DNA from: Akkermansia muciniphila
GTDB lineage: Bacteria; Verrucomicrobiota; Verrucomicrobiia; Limisphaerales; SIAT01
Reading direction: 5' to 3'
DNA length: 37,638 nucleotides
Assembly: GCA_945860945.1 (NCBI GenBank)
Contig: CAMASG010000020.1
Coordinates: 1-37,638, forward strand
Shown here: positions 16,848 to 27,135 of the stretch, piece by piece
Layout: every line of letters begins with the position of its first letter
Numbering within the stretch: the first letter of the stretch is position 1
The notes under the pieces: generated by a model
Told to the model about the DNA's origin: nothing
Seen by the model: the letters and a program-made list of their open reading frames with translations, nothing else
Databases searched by the model: none
Program-made: the position numbers and the translations under genes

Positions 16848-19049
16848 ATGAGAATTTCGTTCCCCGTTCTCCTCGTCTCGCTGCTAGCCGGCCAACTCGC
16901 CGCCGGTGCTGCCAGCGCGACGAGTTTCCGCAATCAAGTCCAACCGATCCTCGCCAAATATGGTTGCAGCTCCGGCGCGTGCCACGGTGCTGCTGCCGGC
17001 CAGAACGGTTTCAAACTTTCACTGCGCGGCTACGACAACGAGGCCGATCACCTCGCCATCACTCGCCACGCGCTCGGTCGGCGTATCAACCCCACCGATC
17101 CCGCTCGCAGCCTGCTGTTGCTCAAGCCCACCGGTGCGGTGCCGCACAAGGGCGGCGTGAAATTCGAAACGAATTCCGAGGAATATAAAATCCTCGCCGA
17201 GTGGATCGCATCGGACGCGCCCGGGCCGCAAAACAACGACACGCGTATCACGCGCCTCGAGATCACGCCGGCGCAAGCGACCCTCAAACTCGGCGCCGAA
17301 CAGGCGCTTCGCGTACGCGCGCACTTCGACAACGGTCGCAGCGAAGATGTGACGCGCTGGGTGAAATACACCTCCGCCAACGAGTCGGTCGCGAACGTCG
17401 GCGAGGACGGCCGACTGCGCGTCATCGGCCACGGTGAAGGCGCAATTACCGCGTGGTATTTGAGCCGCATCGCCATCGCGAACGTCTCCGTGCCGTTCAC
17501 GAACAAGCTCGCCGCAGCCGTGTTCAGCAAAGCGCCGCGCCGCAACTTCATCGACGATCTCGTGTTGGAAAAGTTGAAAGCACTGAACCTCCCGCCGTCG
17601 CCGCGTTGCACGGACGCCGAGTTTCTCCGTCGCGCCTTTCTCGACACGACCGGCACGTTGCCCACAGTGGAAGAAACGCGGGCCTTTCTCGCTGACACGT
17701 CACCGAGCAAACGCGACGCGCTCATCGAGCGGTTGCTGGCCAAATCGGAGTTCGTTGATTACTGGAGTTACAAGTGGAGCGACCTGCTGCTCGTCAGCAG
17801 CCGTCGCCTGCCTCAGAACGCGATGTGGTCCTACTACGCGTGGATCCGCGCGGCGGTCGAAGCAAACACGCCGTGGGATGAGTTCGCGCGGCGGATCGTC
17901 ACCGCCACTGGCAGCACGCTCGAGAATGGCGCGGCGAATTTCTTCGTGTTGCACGACGACCCCGCGGTGATGGCCGAGACCACCACGCAGGCTTTCCTCG
18001 CGATGTCGGTGAACTGCGCCAAGTGCCACAACCATCCGATGGAGAAATGGACGAACGACGAATACTTCGGTTTCGCGAATCTCTTCGCCCGTGTTCGCGC
18101 AAAGAATGGCGCTGGCGAAGGCGACCGCATCATCTTCGCCGCCACCGAGGGTGACCTCATCCAACCGCGCACCGGCCGACCGCAACCGCCGCGTCCGCTC
18201 GAAGGCAAAGTGTTGCCGATGGATTCGCCCGTTGATCGGCGGACCGCCCTCGCCGATTGGCTCACCTCGCGGGAGAATCCATATTTCACACGCGCGATCG
18301 TCAACCGCATTTGGGCGAACTTCTTCGGCGTTGGGATTGTCGAAGCAGCGGACGATCTGCGCGTGACCAATCCCGCGAGCAACGAGAAACTTCTTTCCGC
18401 CACCTCGAAATTCCTCGCTGACCAGCGTTTCGATCTCAAGGCGTTGATGCGCGCGATGCTCCAGTCCGAGACGTATCAACGCTCCAGTCAGACCGTCGCC
18501 GGCAACGAAGGCGACATGCGTTTCTACTCCCGTTACTTCCCGCGCCGCCTGATGGCCGAGGTCATCCTCGACGCCGCCAGCCAAGTCACCGCCGTGCCGA
18601 CGGAGTTCCGGCAAGATCTCCGCAACGCCAATCGTGGTACCGGCCCCGCTTATCCTGCTGGCTTACGCGCTCTGCAGTTACCCGACGCGAACATCGCGTC
18701 GTATTTCCTGAAAACCTTCGGTCACGCCGATCGCACGCAAACCTGCGAATGCGAGCGCACTAGTCAACCGAGCGTCGCGCAGATGCTCCACATCTCTAAC
18801 GGCGACACGCTCAATGAGAAACTCAAGTCGCCCAACAACCGTTTCGCGAAACTCCTCGGGGCGAAAATGACGAATGAACAACTCGTCGAGGAAGCCTTCC
18901 TGATCTCGTTGTCGCGACTCCCTTCCGCCGATGAATTAAAACGTTCCACCGAACTTCTCGCCAGCGCCGGAACCGCCAGTCGACGTGAAGCCGTCGAGGA
19001 TTTATTCTGGGCGCTGCTCAGCACGAAAGAGTTTTTGTTCAACCACTGA
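16848..19049 (+). CDS. Exported cytochrome-type protein with Big_2-like, DUF1549 and DUF1553 domains
   Basis: The track start (16665) overlaps the DUF1501 gene. The ATG at 16848 gives 733 residues with a clean signal peptide (MRISFPVLLVSLLAGQLAAG). The mature start has GCSSGACHGAAAGQNGFKLSL, a CX4CH haem-type motif rather than CX2CH, a pattern I associate with this subgroup. A Big_2-like immunoglobulin domain (about residues 130-215) follows, then DUF1549 (about 230-440) with CAKCHNHPMEKW near residue 390, and DUF1553 (about 455-725) with FTRAIVNRIWANFFGVGI. It differs in domain order from the 940-residue protein, so the two are not a simple duplication. It is probably co-transcribed with DUF1501 (22-bp gap) and the next gene (3-bp gap). 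Confidence 0.9.
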   Translation: MRISFPVLLVSLLAGQLAAGAASATSFRNQVQPILAKYGCSSGACHGAAAGQNGFKLSLRGYDNEADHLAITRHALGRRINPTDPARSLLLLKPTGAVPHKGGVKFETNSEEYKILAEWIASDAPGPQNNDTRITRLEITPAQATLKLGAEQALRVRAHFDNGRSEDVTRWVKYTSANESVANVGEDGRLRVIGHGEGAITAWYLSRIAIANVSVPFTNKLAAAVFSKAPRRNFIDDLVLEKLKALNLPPSPRCTDAEFLRRAFLDTTGTLPTVEETRAFLADTSPSKRDALIERLLAKSEFVDYWSYKWSDLLLVSSRRLPQNAMWSYYAWIRAAVEANTPWDEFARRIVTATGSTLENGAANFFVLHDDPAVMAETTTQAFLAMSVNCAKCHNHPMEKWTNDEYFGFANLFARVRAKNGAGEGDRIIFAATEGDLIQPRTGRPQPPRPLEGKVLPMDSPVDRRTALADWLTSRENPYFTRAIVNRIWANFFGVGIVEAADDLRVTNPASNEKLLSATSKFLADQRFDLKALMRAMLQSETYQRSSQTVAGNEGDMRFYSRYFPRRLMAEVILDAASQVTAVPTEFRQDLRNANRGTGPAYPAGLRALQLPDANIASYFLKTFGHADRTQTCECERTSQPSVAQMLHISNGDTLNEKLKSPNNRFAKLLGAKMTNEQLVEEAFLISLSRLPSADELKRSTELLASAGTASRREAVEDLFWALLSTKEFLFNH

Positions 19050-19052
19050 ACC

Positions 19053-20378
19053 ATGCGTCACGCCCTCTCATTGCTATTCCTTCTTCCGCTGGCCGCGTTC
19101 GACACGCTGGCCGCGCCAAAAGCGGACTACGCCGCTGCAGCCGCGATCTTCACCAAGCATTGTCTCGATTGCCACGCGCAGCAGGATCCCGAAGGCGGCT
19201 TGGTTCTCGAATCGTTCGCCGCGTTGATGAAAGGCGGCGAGAACGGTGCGATTATCGTTCCCGGAAAAAGTAGCGAAAGTTTGATGGTGAAGTTTCTCGA
19301 TGGCACCTCGGGACGGAAGGGTAAGAACCAGTTCATGCCGCCCGGCAATCGCAAGCATCTCGCCGCAGACGAAATCGCCATCATCCGCGCGTGGATTGAT
19401 GCCGGTGCGCCCGCGCCTACAGCCGGTCAGGAAATCGGGCGACTCGCGAATCTGCCGAAGATCGCGCCACGTGGCACGCCACGTTCGCCGATTAACGCCC
19501 TCGCCTACGCCCCGAAACCGAACCTCGTCGCCGTCGCGCGTCACGGCGTGGTCGAGTTACGCGATGGGATTACGCACGCGCTACTCCGCACACTCACCGG
19601 TCTGCATGGACAAGTGAACGCCCTCGCTTTCACCACCGATGGCGCGCACCTCTTCGCCGCCGCCGGTGAAGCCGGACTCGCTGGTGAAATCCGCCAGTTC
19701 AAAACTGCCGACGCCACCCTTGTTCGCGTGTTCGATGGCCATCGCGACGCCATCTATTCCCTCGCCCTTTCGCCCGACAACTCAACGCTCGCCAGCGGCA
19801 GTTACGATCAGAAAATTATTCTGTGGAACGCCGCGACTGCCGGGCAAATCAAGACGTTGAACGGCCACAACGGCGCGGTATTCGCACTCGATTTTCGGCC
19901 GGACGGCAAACTTCTCGCCAGCGCCAGCGCCGATCGCACGGTGAAACTTTGGGATGTCGCGAGCGGTGAGCGGCGCGACACGCTCGCGCAATCACTCAAG
20001 GAACTTTACACCATCGCCTTCAGTCCTGACGGTAAACGTCTCCTCGCCGGTGGCGTGGACAACCGCATCCGCGTCTGGGCCATCAGCGAGAAGGCCGCCG
20101 AGACGACGAACCCGCTGCTCGAATCCCGCTTCGCCCACGAAGGCGCGATTCTCAAACTCGCCTTCTCGCGCGACGGACGTCATCTCCTCTCCGCCGCCAA
20201 CGACCGCACCGTGAAACTCTGGGACGCGGGCGATTTGAAGGAGAAACATCTTCTCACCGGACAGCCCGATTGGTCCCCTGCCGTCACTTTCCTGAAGGAC
20301 GAATCTCATTTCGCCATCGGCCGACTCGATGGCTCGCTCGAATTTCACGACCTCAATCCTCCGCGCAAAAATAACTGA
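19053..20378 (+). CDS. Exported PSCyt1 cytochrome domain fused to WD40 repeats
   Basis: The protein has 441 residues. A signal peptide covers about 1-20. A PSCyt1 domain has CLDCHAQ near residue 38 and a later FMPPGNRKHLAADEIAII that may supply the Met ligand. From about residue 140 to the end there are six or seven WD40 repeats, for example LALSPDNSTLASGSYDQKII and LDFRPDGKLLASASADRTVK. They would form a beta-propeller. Haem-propeller fusions of this kind occur in the PSCyt/DUF1501 neighbourhoods. The propeller probably docks partner proteins; that is inference. The start is 3 bp after the previous stop, which implies translational coupling. Confidence 0.92.
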   Translation: MRHALSLLFLLPLAAFDTLAAPKADYAAAAAIFTKHCLDCHAQQDPEGGLVLESFAALMKGGENGAIIVPGKSSESLMVKFLDGTSGRKGKNQFMPPGNRKHLAADEIAIIRAWIDAGAPAPTAGQEIGRLANLPKIAPRGTPRSPINALAYAPKPNLVAVARHGVVELRDGITHALLRTLTGLHGQVNALAFTTDGAHLFAAAGEAGLAGEIRQFKTADATLVRVFDGHRDAIYSLALSPDNSTLASGSYDQKIILWNAATAGQIKTLNGHNGAVFALDFRPDGKLLASASADRTVKLWDVASGERRDTLAQSLKELYTIAFSPDGKRLLAGGVDNRIRVWAISEKAAETTNPLLESRFAHEGAILKLAFSRDGRHLLSAANDRTVKLWDAGDLKEKHLLTGQPDWSPAVTFLKDESHFAIGRLDGSLEFHDLNPPRKNN

Positions 20379-20380
20379 CC

Positions 20381-22693
20381 ATGCGCCCACTGCTCCTGCT
20401 TCTCCTCCTGTTGTCCAGCCTGCCGCTTCGTGCCGCTGAAACAAAAACCGCTCCGGCTAAGCCCGCCGCACCCGTGCTCGCCACCTCTGAACCGCGCGGC
20501 ATCCAACGCGGCGTGATGACGAAGCTGAAACTCACAGGCGACAACCTCACTGGCTCGCTCGAGTTGAAACTTCATCACCCCAAGCTTTCCGGGAAAATCC
20601 TGCACGACGCACGCAACGGCAAAAATGCTGCGTTCGCCGAGATCACATCGACGACCGATTTGCCGCGTGGTGGTTACGAAATTTCCATCGCGAGCACCAA
20701 CGGCGAAAGCGCGCGACTCAAGCTCTTCGTAGACGACCTTCCACAAGTCACTGAAACCGCGACGCCCAGCGCGTTGCCCGCTAGCGCGTGGGGTGCATTG
20801 TTGAAGCCGGGCGAGGTGGATGAATTCCGTTTCACCGTAAAATCCGGCCAGACGATTGTGTTCGACCTCGCCGCCAAGCCGCTCGGATCGAAGGCCGCGA
20901 ATCTCGCACTCACGATCCTCGACGACGACGGCGCGGTTCTCGCCGTCAGTAATGGTTTCGAGGGCGGCGAACCGCTCCTCGCTCACACCTTCGCGCGCGC
21001 GGACGGTTATCGTGTGCGTGTCACCGACCAGCAATTCGCCGCGTCGCCGGAGCATTTCTATCGGCTCACGATGGGCGGGTTCGCTTTCGTCACCAGTGTT
21101 TATCCGCTCACCGTTTCCACTGGCACGAACCGCACCGTGGAATTGATCGGCGTGAACCTCCCCGTCAACGCACGTGCCATCGTGAAAGCGAGCGCCGCCG
21201 GCGAGGCCGACGTGCCGCTCGATGCGGAGAAGTTCCGCGCACGCGCTGGTTTTAAAGTGATGGTCACCACCGACACGGAGACGCTCGAAGCCGAACCGAA
21301 CGATACGCCTGCTCGCGCCACGGCGATGAGCGCCCCCGGCGCGGCTCACGGACGCATCCGCTCCGCAGGCAACTCGCCCGACGCCGACCTCTTTCGCTTC
21401 GCCGCCAAATCTGGCGAGACGTGGTTGGTGGAGACGCTCGCCGCGCGGCGCGGTTCGCCGGTGGATACGAAGGTTGAGATTTTGCACGACGACGGACGCC
21501 CTGTGCCGCGCGTGCTGTTGCAGGCCGTGCGCGATTCCGCCGTCACTTTCCGCGGCGTGGACGCGAACAACGCCGACATCCGTCTCGAGAAATGGGAAGA
21601 GATGGAGTTGAACGAGTTGGTCTATTTTCAAGGCGAGGTCTGCAAGATTTTCCGCATGCCGCGCGGCCCTGATGGCGGTTTTCTTTTCTACAGCAGCGCC
21701 GGCAAACGTAGAGGTTTCTTCGACACCAGCGCCACTGCGCTCGCGCTCGAAACGCCTTCCTACACCGTTGTGCCGCGACCGCTCGGATCGAAATCCGCGC
21801 CCACCGGTCTGCCGATTTTCACCGTGAACTACGCGAACGATGATGATGCCGAGCGGCGGCTCGGTGCGGACTCGCGTCTGTTCTTCACCGCGCCAGCCGA
21901 TGGAAACTATCTCGCGCGCGTCACCGACAGCCGCGGACTTTCCGGCGACCGCTTCGCTTATCGTCTCAGCCTGCGCCGCGCCGCGCCCGATTTCACTATC
22001 ACGCTCTCCGGCAACACTCCGAATCTGGCGCGTGATTCCGGCAAGGGTTTCAATATCCGTGCGGAGCGGCATGACGGTTTCGATGGTGCGATTCGCGTCG
22101 AGTTCACCGGCGTCCCCGCGGGCTTCGTCGTCTCCACGCCGCTCATCATCGAGGCCGGCCATGATGACGCCGATGGCACGCTTTACGCGTTGCCCGCCAC
22201 GGATGAAAAAGCCGCTGACTGGTCGAAGTTAAAAGCTGTCGCCTCCGCGCAAATCGCCGGTCAAATGGCCACCCGTGGCTTCAATGCGTTCACTTCTGTG
22301 AAGCTCGCCGCGCCCTCGCCGAAGCTGCTCCTCGACCTCGCGAATTTCCCAGCGCGCGCCGATCGCCAACCCGTCGTCATCGCTCCCGGCCAGACCGTCT
22401 CCGTGCTGCTCAAAGTGCGGCGCAATGGCAACAACGACATCGTGAGCCTCAATGTGGACAACCTTCCGCACGGCGTCATCGTCGATAACATCGGCCTCAA
22501 CGGCGTGCAGATCGCCGCCGGCGAAACCGAGCGCGAGATCTTCCTCTCCTGTTCCAAGTGGGTTCAGGAACAGGACCGCCCGTTCCACGCCGTGCTCGGC
22601 AATGCCCGCTCCACCTCCGGCAACGAAGGCGCGCAAACTTCCCTGCCTCTGCTGTTGCAGGTCCGCCAACCAGCATCGGCCGCCAATCGCTGA
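20381..22693 (+). CDS. Exported multi-domain beta-sandwich protein with PPC-like domains
   Basis: The protein has 770 residues. The signal peptide is very hydrophobic (MRPLLLLLLLLSSLPLRAAE). At least three pre-peptidase C-terminal (PPC)-like domains are visible, near residues 140-225 (EVDEFRFTVKSGQTIVFDLA), 305-390 (EPNDTPARATA, then ADLFRFAAKSGETWLVE) and 500-540 (FFTAPADGNYLARVTDS). A C-terminal beta-rich part has no recognised motif. No catalytic residues stand out. PPC domains are usually accessory or binding modules of secreted proteins. It starts 2 bp after the WD40 gene, so it belongs to the same transcript and is presumably a surface or periplasmic partner of the cytochrome-type proteins. 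Confidence 0.85.
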   Translation: MRPLLLLLLLLSSLPLRAAETKTAPAKPAAPVLATSEPRGIQRGVMTKLKLTGDNLTGSLELKLHHPKLSGKILHDARNGKNAAFAEITSTTDLPRGGYEISIASTNGESARLKLFVDDLPQVTETATPSALPASAWGALLKPGEVDEFRFTVKSGQTIVFDLAAKPLGSKAANLALTILDDDGAVLAVSNGFEGGEPLLAHTFARADGYRVRVTDQQFAASPEHFYRLTMGGFAFVTSVYPLTVSTGTNRTVELIGVNLPVNARAIVKASAAGEADVPLDAEKFRARAGFKVMVTTDTETLEAEPNDTPARATAMSAPGAAHGRIRSAGNSPDADLFRFAAKSGETWLVETLAARRGSPVDTKVEILHDDGRPVPRVLLQAVRDSAVTFRGVDANNADIRLEKWEEMELNELVYFQGEVCKIFRMPRGPDGGFLFYSSAGKRRGFFDTSATALALETPSYTVVPRPLGSKSAPTGLPIFTVNYANDDDAERRLGADSRLFFTAPADGNYLARVTDSRGLSGDRFAYRLSLRRAAPDFTITLSGNTPNLARDSGKGFNIRAERHDGFDGAIRVEFTGVPAGFVVSTPLIIEAGHDDADGTLYALPATDEKAADWSKLKAVASAQIAGQMATRGFNAFTSVKLAAPSPKLLLDLANFPARADRQPVVIAPGQTVSVLLKVRRNGNNDIVSLNVDNLPHGVIVDNIGLNGVQIAAGETEREIFLSCSKWVQEQDRPFHAVLGNARSTSGNEGAQTSLPLLLQVRQPASAANR

Positions 22694-22753
22694 CCGTGTC
22701 TCTTCGCACGCCTTGCCAGCCCCATTTTTCTCAGTGACACTCCCTCTCCATTT

Positions 22754-24514
<1,761 letters not shown>

Positions 24515-24634
24515 ACGGTATCGCAAACAACCTCTGGTGCGGATCAGTCACACAAGACTCTCTCCTTGCCAAGCCGGCGACGCTGCTATTACGTCTGCAA
24601 CGTCTTTAATAGAACATTGAACGCCCAGATCACC

Positions 24635-25036
24635 ATGAATAACGCATCCCTCCTCCGTCTCCTCGCCATTACCCTGTTGTCGGTCGTTTTCTTTACTGGC
24701 TGTGCCAAGGCCAAACATGAAAAAATCATCAAGCAGCGTTACACCGATGGCGCCACCGCCATCTGCAAAGATGACTTCGCAGCCTTCGCCAAGATTATTG
24801 ATCCCGACTCGGCGAAGAACGAGGCCAAGGCAAAAATCACATGGGGCGTGATTCGCCTGCTGGTGGGATTAGGGAAGTTGACGCCGGAAGACTTCCGCAT
24901 CGACAAGATTGAGTTCTCGGACGATTTCAAGATCGCAACCCTCTCCACCAGCCACCGTGAGAAGGACGTATGGAAGAAGGACGAAAAACCAACGGTCTGG
25001 ATTCTCGTCAACGGTCAGTGGCACTGGAAACTTTGA
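24635..25036 (+). CDS. Small lipoprotein, possibly NTF2/SnoaL-like
   Basis: The track ORF begins at 24566. The ATG at 24635 gives 133 residues with a lipoprotein signal (LLRLLAITLLSVVFFTGCAK, lipobox FTGC). The mature part is mixed alpha/beta and ends PTVWILVNGQWHWKL, an ending typical of NTF2-like or SnoaL-like small folds. I do not recognise a specific family. It is flanked by ilvD (120-bp gap) and the rhodanese gene (259-bp gap) and is probably transcribed alone. Confidence 0.72.
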   Translation: MNNASLLRLLAITLLSVVFFTGCAKAKHEKIIKQRYTDGATAICKDDFAAFAKIIDPDSAKNEAKAKITWGVIRLLVGLGKLTPEDFRIDKIEFSDDFKIATLSTSHREKDVWKKDEKPTVWILVNGQWHWKL

Positions 25037-25295
25037 GATTCCCCCCAGACACATCCTCGCTGGCAGTGATGCCCGCGCAACCATCGGGTTAATCGTCAAA
25101 GCCACCCTTCGGATGGCTCCTTAAATTGGGGATTGCGAATATTTTGATGATGTTTAGGCTCACCGCCGTCTCAAATACCGATGCCTAGCCATGTAAATCG
25201 GTTTCTGATGGATGCTGCCGCCACAGTGCGGTGCTTCTAACCTAAAGAATCGGTCTGCCGCGGCTAGGCGACCAACAACAAACCCCCCAACACAA
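25037..25295 (+). other. Intergenic region with a weak terminator-like hairpin
   Basis: At 25100-25118 there is an imperfect stem (AGCCA...TGGCT with a CTTCGG apex) followed only by CCTTAAATT, a poor terminator for the lipoprotein gene. The remaining roughly 175 bp up to the rhodanese ATG must carry its promoter and leader, but I see no convincing promoter. No coding sequence is evident. Confidence 0.3.
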
Positions 25296-25682
25296 ATGAA
25301 GAAACTCCTCGCACTCATCGCCACCACTGTCATCGCCGCGTCCGGATATGCCGGTGAATTCCCGGACATCAGCATCGCCGACCTCAAGAAGGCCATCGCT
25401 GACAAGAAGGTCACCATCATCGACGTGATGGGCTCGGCCTCCTTCAAGAAGGGCCACGTCCCGACCGCCGTTGATTTCACGGCCGTCAAGGCGAAGTTCG
25501 CCGAGTCCCTCCCGGCCGACAAGAACGCCCTCGTCGTTGCCTACTGCGGCGGCCCGTCCTGCAGCGCCTACAAAGCGGCTGCCAACGCCGCTGAGAAGCT
25601 CGGCTACAAGAACATCAAGCACATGTCCGCCGGCATCTCCGGTTGGCTTCAGGCTGGTGAGAAGACCGAGAAGGCGAACTAA
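25296..25682 (+). CDS. Periplasmic single-domain rhodanese-like protein
   Basis: The protein has 128 residues from the ATG at 25296; the track start at 25212 lacks a signal peptide. The N-terminus MKKLLALIATTVIAASGYAG is a Sec signal. The rhodanese domain follows: IIDVMGSASFKKGHVPTAVD is the CH2A-like region. The active-site loop is YCGGPSCSAYKAA, with the catalytic Cys in a CGGPSCS loop. MSAGISGWLQAG is the family's C-terminal block. Rhodaneses move sulfane sulfur or act as thiol relays. The gene is followed by a strong intrinsic terminator, so it is the end of its transcript. Confidence 0.92.
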   Translation: MKKLLALIATTVIAASGYAGEFPDISIADLKKAIADKKVTIIDVMGSASFKKGHVPTAVDFTAVKAKFAESLPADKNALVVAYCGGPSCSAYKAAANAAEKLGYKNIKHMSAGISGWLQAGEKTEKAN

Positions 25683-25702
25683 GCCTTCGACCGTTTAACA
25701 CG

Positions 25703-25736
25703 ACGGGCGCCTAGCAATAGGCGCCCGTTTTTGTTT
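25703..25736 (+). terminator. Rho-independent terminator of the rhodanese gene
   Basis: A perfect 11-bp stem (ACGGGCGCCTA / TAGGCGCCCGT) closes on a GCAA (GNRA) tetraloop and is followed by TTTTTGTTTT. It starts 20 bp after the rhodanese stop. The U-tract is on the plus strand only, so it does not serve the convergent gene at 25760-27013. Confidence 0.95.
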
Positions 25737-25755
25737 TCCATCACTCAGATGGAAA
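25735..25755. other. Perfect 8-bp hairpin between convergent genes
   Basis: TTTCCATC and GATGGAAA flank a 5-nt loop. It lies 4 bp downstream of the stop of the minus-strand c-haem gene and abuts the U-tract of the rhodanese terminator. On the minus strand it is not followed by a T-run, so it could be an RNA-stabilising 3' hairpin rather than an intrinsic terminator. Confidence 0.6.
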
Positions 25756-25759
25756 GGTG

Positions 25760-27013
25760 TCACCAACCCTTCGGCAAATCGGTCAACGTCTCGCGCAGGA
25801 TTTGGCGGATGGCCTGTTTTTCGAGCGCGGGCAGATAGGTGTATTCGGCAACGGGCTTCGCGGTATCCAGCGCCTCGGCAAGCCGACGCCACACGCGCTG
25901 TTTCATCTCCGGCGGCAACCCTTGAAAGGCCGCGCTGTAGATCATGTAACTGCAGCGGTACTTGAAGATGCGCGTGCGCAAATCAAGATCCTTCAGCGAT
26001 GCCCCGGCATGTGTCGCGCGACGGCTCTTCAGGAAATCCGCCTTCAACTCCACGTCCCCTGCCACGCCGCCGGACGGCAGCGAAACTTCATCGGCGAAGA
26101 GAATGTAGCGCGTGAGTGCGTGCGCCTGCTTGTCGAGGTCCGCCGCGTGCGCTGCGCTGAGTTGGCCTTTGTCCGCATCGAGATATCCGCGCGTGCGGTA
26201 GGTCGCTTCGACGGCGCGGTTCACGAATCCGGCCTGATGCTCGTGCAGCAGATGCGCGAGCAGATCGCTCGTCGCCACGGGATACCGCGCGTAGCTGAAC
26301 TGCGTTCCCGGCTGGATGGGAATCTTGACCATGCCCGGCGGCGTCGAACGGCCGATGAGGTTGCCCCAGTGGTTCGTGAAACTGCCCGCGCCCGTCACGT
26401 GCCACCCGCCGAAACGCTCGGCCAGCGGCACCGCGTGCCCCATCAATTCCTGCCGGAACGACTCGAGGCTGCCTCCCGATGGACCCGGCACGACGGACTT
26501 AATCAGCACACCCGGCACGCGACCCGTCTCTTCCCCCGCGTGGCAATTCATGCAACGCGTCGCGCGCTCGATTCGCGGCACACCGCCGCCGCGCGGAATA
26601 TCGAAGAGGTAGAAGACGCCGCCGAGGTCGGGATCCACCGACACCACTTCAATCTTTCCGCCGGGGATGAAACCGATATAGACGTCCTCGTTGAAATAAA
26701 TCGCACGCGGGTTGCGCGGCGAGATGAGGCTGAGCTGCAAACTCGTGGTGGAGAAAACGAGCGTCTGCGTCGCCGCCGAAATACCGAGCGCACGCAGCAG
26801 ACTCACGAGATAGGTTTTCTCACTGGTCGCATCGAGCACGACGCGGCCCGCCTCGAGATCAGCGCGGAACTTCGCGAAGCGATCGCTCGGCGTGCGCTTC
26901 CAGTAATTATGCGGCGGATCGCCAAGCTCATACTGGAGCGGTTGCGCGTGCAGAGCGATCGCACCCGAGCAGAGAAGAGCCACTATCCAGAAACGGCGCA
27001 TCATGATTTTCAA
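25760..27013 (-). CDS. Exported c-type haem protein of unknown function
   Basis: The protein has 417 residues, with possible starts at 27013, 27004 and 27001. A signal peptide follows (RRFWIVALLCSGAIALHAQP). A single CMNCHAGEETGRVPGV haem motif sits near residue 153, after a beta-rich region that includes PRAIYFNEDVYIGFIPGG. The C-terminal half is helical, with many His, Tyr and Arg residues (LLAHLLHEHQAGFVNRA). I do not know a named family; similar single-haem proteins are often annotated as hypothetical in Verrucomicrobiota and Planctomycetota. It converges on the rhodanese gene and lies downstream of the metal-efflux operon with its own candidate promoter and the leader repeat described separately. 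Confidence 0.8.
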   Translation of the reverse strand: MKIMMRRFWIVALLCSGAIALHAQPLQYELGDPPHNYWKRTPSDRFAKFRADLEAGRVVLDATSEKTYLVSLLRALGISAATQTLVFSTTSLQLSLISPRNPRAIYFNEDVYIGFIPGGKIEVVSVDPDLGGVFYLFDIPRGGGVPRIERATRCMNCHAGEETGRVPGVLIKSVVPGPSGGSLESFRQELMGHAVPLAERFGGWHVTGAGSFTNHWGNLIGRSTPPGMVKIPIQPGTQFSYARYPVATSDLLAHLLHEHQAGFVNRAVEATYRTRGYLDADKGQLSAAHAADLDKQAHALTRYILFADEVSLPSGGVAGDVELKADFLKSRRATHAGASLKDLDLRTRIFKYRCSYMIYSAAFQGLPPEMKQRVWRRLAEALDTAKPVAEYTYLPALEKQAIRQILRETLTDLPKGW

Positions 27014-27066
27014 GATTACGACCCTTCGGACGCCGCGGACAAGCCTGCGCTTCAGTGCGCCCGCAC
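26997..27066 (-). repeat. Leader repeat, copy A (start and 5' leader of the c-haem gene)
   Basis: Read on the minus strand, this segment runs from about the predicted transcription start to ATGATGCG at the beginning of the c-haem protein. The 55 bp at 27012-27066 match 36978-37032 at 47 of 55 positions, about 85% by eye, without gaps. Similarity continues through the shared CGCATCATG on the left. It contains GTGC-GGGC-GCAC, a possible small hairpin, at its minus-strand 5' end. Confidence 0.75.
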
Positions 27067-27071
27067 CGAAT

Positions 27072-27101
27072 ATTTTAACGTCGCCACCTTGATTGAAACA
27101 A
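27072..27101 (-). promoter_or_regulatory. Candidate promoter of the c-haem gene
   Basis: On the minus strand TTGTTT (27096-27101) and TAAAAT (27072-27077) are 18 bp apart. The -10 matches five of six consensus bases; the -35 matches only three. The predicted start site falls near 27065, exactly where the leader repeat begins, which gives a leader of about 50-60 nt. Confidence 0.35.
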
Positions 27102-27135
27102 TTTGAGCTGAACTGAATACCGCCTCAGCAGTCAT

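Noticed and set aside
20345-22162. 605-codon minus-strand ORF over the PPC-domain gene
   Set aside because: It is a shadow of a gene with a signal peptide and PPC domains. Composition is low-complexity Arg/Glu/Gly and no start signal is seen.
25757-27106. 449-codon plus-strand ORF opposite the c-haem gene
   Set aside because: The minus strand has a signal peptide and CMNCH motif. The plus ORF spans the terminator hairpin region and the leader repeat, which argues against coding.
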